A stretch of DNA of 64,000 nt from Actinomycetota bacterium (GTDB lineage Bacteria; Actinomycetota; Thermoleophilia; Solirubrobacterales; Solirubrobacteraceae): positions 124,001 to 188,000 of the forward strand of contig WLOQ01000001.1 in assembly GCA_009699245.1 (NCBI GenBank), in the 5' to 3' direction. Positions 61,368-64,000 of this stretch are shown in pieces (position 1 is the first letter of the stretch; each line of letters starts with the position of its first letter). The position numbers and the translations under genes are program-made. The notes below the pieces were generated by a model that was given only the letters and a program-made list of their open reading frames with translations, was not told the DNA's origin and made no database searches.

Positions 61368-61997
61368 TCAGGCGTCGTCGCTCGTGTCCTCGGCGTAGAG
61401 CGACTCCCGCGCGAGGCGGGTGCCGCTGCGGTCCCAGAGGTGGACCTCAAGGGTGTCGCCGCGGTAGTCGTCGGGTGCCAGGAGCGTGAAGCGCCCGCTG
61501 CGCAGCTCGCACTGGTCGACGCAGAGGTCGGCGAGCTCCGCGGTGACGAGTGCGCCGCCCGCGAGCAGCGGCCGACCCCAGACCAGGGTCATGGCGGCCG
61601 TCGCGCCCGTCTCCCCGCGCCACGAACCGACGACCTCGTCGCAGAGGTCGATGGACCAGTCCGGGTTGGCCTCGGCGGTCTCGCTCGTCGCGTCGGCGGT
61701 CGCGTGGAACCCGGTCGGCTGCCCGTCCTCGTCGAGCGTGTAGCTCACGTACCCGAAGACCTCAAGGCCGCTCTCCGTCGATGCGGTGGCGGGGAGGAAC
61801 GTGCGGCCGTGCCACGTGCGGTCGGGGTGCCAGAGCAGCTCGCCGACCTCGCCGAGCCGCTCGACCTCGCCGAGGTCGATGTGCAGACAGGCCGCGAGGA
61901 ACTCGCCCTGGAGACGCTCGGCCCACCGCCCCGAGGGGACCGCGTCCTGCGACGGTTCGGCGGCGAAGCGCGGGACGAGGCGGGGCTCCGGAGGCAT
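61368..61997 (-). CDS. Hypothetical protein
   Basis: 209-residue soluble protein of mixed alpha/beta character with paired cysteines in CVDQCELR and a lone one in DLCDEVV. No recognised family. It reads as a genuine gene: codon use resembles neighbours, it fills the gap between tRNA-Arg and dtd, and the antisense frame is Arg-rich. No signal peptide or membrane segment. Confidence 0.65.
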   Translation of the reverse strand: MPPEPRLVPRFAAEPSQDAVPSGRWAERLQGEFLAACLHIDLGEVERLGEVGELLWHPDRTWHGRTFLPATASTESGLEVFGYVSYTLDEDGQPTGFHATADATSETAEANPDWSIDLCDEVVGSWRGETGATAAMTLVWGRPLLAGGALVTAELADLCVDQCELRSGRFTLLAPDDYRGDTLEVHLWDRSGTRLARESLYAEDTSDDA

Positions 61998-62017
61998 GGC
62001 CCGCAGAGTAGTCGCCG

Positions 62018-62437
62018 TCAGGGGAATTCGAGCAGCACGGTGACCGGCCCGTCGTTCACGAGCTCGACCTCCATGTGCGCCCCGAAGATCCCGCGCTGCG
62101 CGCCGAGACGCTCGCAGACGCGCTCGTAGAGCGGTTCGGCGACCTGCGGATCGGCGGCGTCCACGAAGCTCGGACGGTTGCCGCGGCGCGTGTCGCCGTA
62201 GAGCGTGAACTGGCTGATGCAGAGGACCTCGCGGTCCCCGAGGGCGTCGTTCATCCGCCCATCCTCATCTTCGAAGATCCGCAGCGCGGCGACCTTGTCC
62301 GCGAGCCGGTCGGCGGCGGCCTCATCGTCGCCGTGACCGACCCCGAGCAGGACGAGGAGGCCGGGTCCGGTCGCCCCCACGACGTGGCCGTCGACCCGGA
62401 CCTCGGCACGGGAGACCCGCTGGACCAGGGCGCGCAT
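62018..62437 (-). CDS. dtd: D-aminoacyl-tRNA deacylase
   Basis: 139-residue Dtd that removes D-amino acids mischarged on tRNA. It shows [17 protein letters not shown], the [17 protein letters not shown] active site and the Gly-cisPro motif [16 protein letters not shown] on the minus strand (62450-62445) ends 7 nt before the ATG (leaderless). Confidence 0.96.
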   Translation of the reverse strand: MRALVQRVSRAEVRVDGHVVGATGPGLLVLLGVGHGDDEAAADRLADKVAALRIFEDEDGRMNDALGDREVLCISQFTLYGDTRRGNRPSFVDAADPQVAEPLYERVCERLGAQRGIFGAHMEVELVNDGPVTVLLEFP

Positions 62438-62447
62438 CGCGGGCAGG

Positions 62448-63383
62448 CTACAGGCCGCCGAGGGCCGCGACGGCGACCGCCGCCGCGAGGACCACCGCTG
62501 TGGTCCACGCGACCGCACCGGCGACGATCCGCAGCTCGAGCCCATAGATGTGCGCGATCGCGAGCGCCGAGATCCCCGATGGCATCGCGGCCTGGACGAG
62601 GAAGGCGTCGGGCACGCCGCTCACGAGCAGCGCGAGCCCGATCATCACGGCCGGGGCGGCGACGAGCCGGATGAGGAGGGCCGCGGTGATCGGCGCGGTG
62701 AGTCGCGGCGGGAAGACGCGCGCCCCGCCCTCCTGCTCCTGCATGAGAAAGACGCCGAGCGCAAAGAACCCGATCGGGGCGAGGCCGATCGCGCCGGCCT
62801 TCGCGCCCTGATAGACCCAGTCCGGGCTCCAGGAATGCGGTGCGACGAGCGCGAGCGCGAACGCGACGAGCGGTGGGTTGCGCAGCAGGAACGCTCGCAG
62901 GCGCTCGCGGACGGTGGTGCCCGCGCGCCGGCCGAAGGCCGCGCCGATCCCGAAGCCGATGAGGACGAAGGCCGGTGCGCTGACGGCGACGTCGTACGTC
63001 AGCGCCTCGCCGGTCGCCTGCGGGTGGCTGTCGCCCATCAGCGCCGTGATCAGCGGCACCCCGAGATACCCGGTGTTCGCGAGCGCCGCCGCGAGCATCA
63101 GCGCACCGGTCGCGGGCCGCGGGAGGCGCAAGAGGCGGGCGCCGACGAGGTAGGCGAGCAGGACGGCGACGAGGCGCTCGGCCCAGCCGAACGCGATGCC
63201 CGCGCCGACCCCGCCCGTCAGGTGGACGTGGGTCACGGTGAAGAACGTGACGACCGGCAGGATGATGTAGACCGCGCCCTGGATGAGCAACTGGGCCATG
63301 CGCAGCGCCGCCGCGGGGTGCCGACGCTCCGCCGCGATCCCGGCGGCCACGGACCCCAGCACGACGACGAGGACGAGCAGCAT
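62448..63383 (-). CDS. AEC-family transporter
   Basis: 311-residue polytopic protein of the auxin-efflux-carrier family with about ten transmembrane helices. [17 protein letters not shown] and [16 protein letters not shown] are the two discontinuous motif regions of the family. Substrate unknown, often organic acids. It lies 10 bp upstream of dtd on the same strand. Confidence 0.85.
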   Translation of the reverse strand: MLLVLVVVLGSVAAGIAAERRHPAAALRMAQLLIQGAVYIILPVVTFFTVTHVHLTGGVGAGIAFGWAERLVAVLLAYLVGARLLRLPRPATGALMLAAALANTGYLGVPLITALMGDSHPQATGEALTYDVAVSAPAFVLIGFGIGAAFGRRAGTTVRERLRAFLLRNPPLVAFALALVAPHSWSPDWVYQGAKAGAIGLAPIGFFALGVFLMQEQEGGARVFPPRLTAPITAALLIRLVAAPAVMIGLALLVSGVPDAFLVQAAMPSGISALAIAHIYGLELRIVAGAVAWTTAVVLAAAVAVAALGGL

Positions 63384-63392
63384 CGCGGCAGA

Positions 63393-64000
63393 TCAGGCGT
63401 CGCGCAGCTCGCGGGCAGCGCGTTCGGGCGCGACCGCGTTGAGCTCGATACCGGTGCCGAGCTCCAGGCCCGCCGGGGTTCCGAACCGCGGGCGGATGTC
63501 GATGTGCCAGCAGAAGTGGTCGCTCCCCTGCGGGGCGGTGCGCACCCAGAGATTGAACGGCGGGAGCACGCCGTCGAAGTGCCGGCGCAGGCGGTCGAGG
63601 GCGGCGCGGAGCATCGCGGCGGCGGTCGGCTGGCCCTCGTCCTCCCAGCGCATCGCCGGGCGCCGCGGCGCGATCAGCAGCTGGTAGGGCGCACCCGACG
63701 CGAACGGCGTCAGCAGCACGGTGTCGTCGTCGACGTCCACGAGGCGCTGGTCGAGTCGCACCTCCTGCTGGACGAGGTCGCCGAGCAGGCTCGCGCCCCC
63801 GGTCGTGACGGCGTGCGCGCCGCAGCGCTCGCGCTCGCGCGCGATCAGGGCGGGCACGAAGGGCAGCGCGGCGAGCTGCGCGTGCGTGTGCGGCTGCGAG
63901 GCGCCGGCCTCGCGTCCGTCGTTCACGAAGAGGTGCGCGTACGCCGTGCCGTGCCGCCGGTGGTGCCGGATCCGGCGCTGCCACATCGCCATGGCGTGCT
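63393..64000 (-). CDS. Galactose-1-phosphate uridylyltransferase-like protein (N-terminus cut by the window edge)
   Basis: The frame is open to base 64000; at least 200 residues are visible and the true start lies beyond. The first visible GASQPHTHAQLAALP resembles the GalT/HIT nucleotidyl site (HxHxQ), and the C-terminal half shows LPPFNLWVRTAPQG and the metal-ligand-like FCWHIDIRPRF. It would transfer UMP/AMP between a nucleotide-sugar and a sugar phosphate. The stop lies 9 bp before the AEC gene. Confidence 0.8.
   Translation of the reverse strand, partial: HAMAMWQRRIRHHRRHGTAYAHLFVNDGREAGASQPHTHAQLAALPFVPALIARERERCGAHAVTTGGASLLGDLVQQEVRLDQRLVDVDDDTVLLTPFASGAPYQLLIAPRRPAMRWEDEGQPTAAAMLRAALDRLRRHFDGVLPPFNLWVRTAPQGSDHFCWHIDIRPRFGTPAGLELGTGIELNAVAPERAARELRDA

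Overview
The window is a very GC-rich bacterial chromosome segment centred on a replication-origin gene block. Reading outward from dnaA, the minus strand carries dnaA, dnaN, recF, a DUF721/DciA gene, gyrB and gyrA. The plus strand carries rpmH, rnpA, yidD, yidC, khpB/jag, rsmG, parA and parB. This layout, with menaquinone, Tat, ParAB and actinobacterial-type ribosomal genes, points to an actinobacterium. The E. coli-length GyrB, the Bacillus-type three-gene quinol:cytochrome c reductase, the siroheme-decarboxylase-like gene inside a hem operon and the GC bias fit a deep-branching class such as Thermoleophilia (Solirubrobacterales-like). That placement is inference, not something read from a marker.

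Layout: 1-3.5 kb holds a Ser/Thr kinase (cut by the window edge), a membrane-anchored CARDB-like protein, a DUF4446 protein and pheA. A 290-bp gap before gyrA holds two strong hairpins around a possible minus-strand small RNA or tiny ORF. 3.8-17.9 kb is the origin block. 17.9-19.2 kb has tRNA-Ile and two truncated signalling genes (HD-GYP and histidine kinase) joined head to head. 19.2-25 kb has DUF151, ddl, an aminotransferase, DUF4126, a GT-C-like membrane protein and a YmdB-type phosphoesterase. 25-29 kb is a hem operon (hemB, siroheme-decarboxylase-like, hemL). 29-33 kb is qcrABC with menG and a polyprenyl diphosphate synthase, i.e. menaquinone synthesis next to the complex that oxidises menaquinol. 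33-41 kb has tatA-tatC, tRNA-Lys, a lysophospholipid-type acyltransferase and a nucleotide-sugar group. 41-46 kb is purA, a DnaC/DnaI-like loader, dnaB, rplI, rpsR, ssb and rpsF. 46-49.5 kb has two trehalose-type glycosyltransferases. 49.5-64 kb has a two-component system, an M28-like membrane protein, thiL, infA, a class A PBP, MscS, HAD, CPBP, an L,D-transpeptidase, pyrE, tRNA-Arg, dtd, an AEC transporter and a GalT-like gene cut by the right edge.

No insertion sequence, prophage, CRISPR array or rRNA is visible. Most of the window is core genome. The unusual signals are mostly regulatory or architectural: a TANNNT hexamer ending 6-11 nt upstream of about 22 start codons (a leaderless-transcript signature), a gyrB leader with two mutually exclusive hairpins, a parS-like site in the promoter of rsmG-parAB, an origin region without recognisable classical DnaA boxes, coexistence of DciA-type and DnaC-type helicase-loader genes, and the small-RNA candidate beside gyrA.
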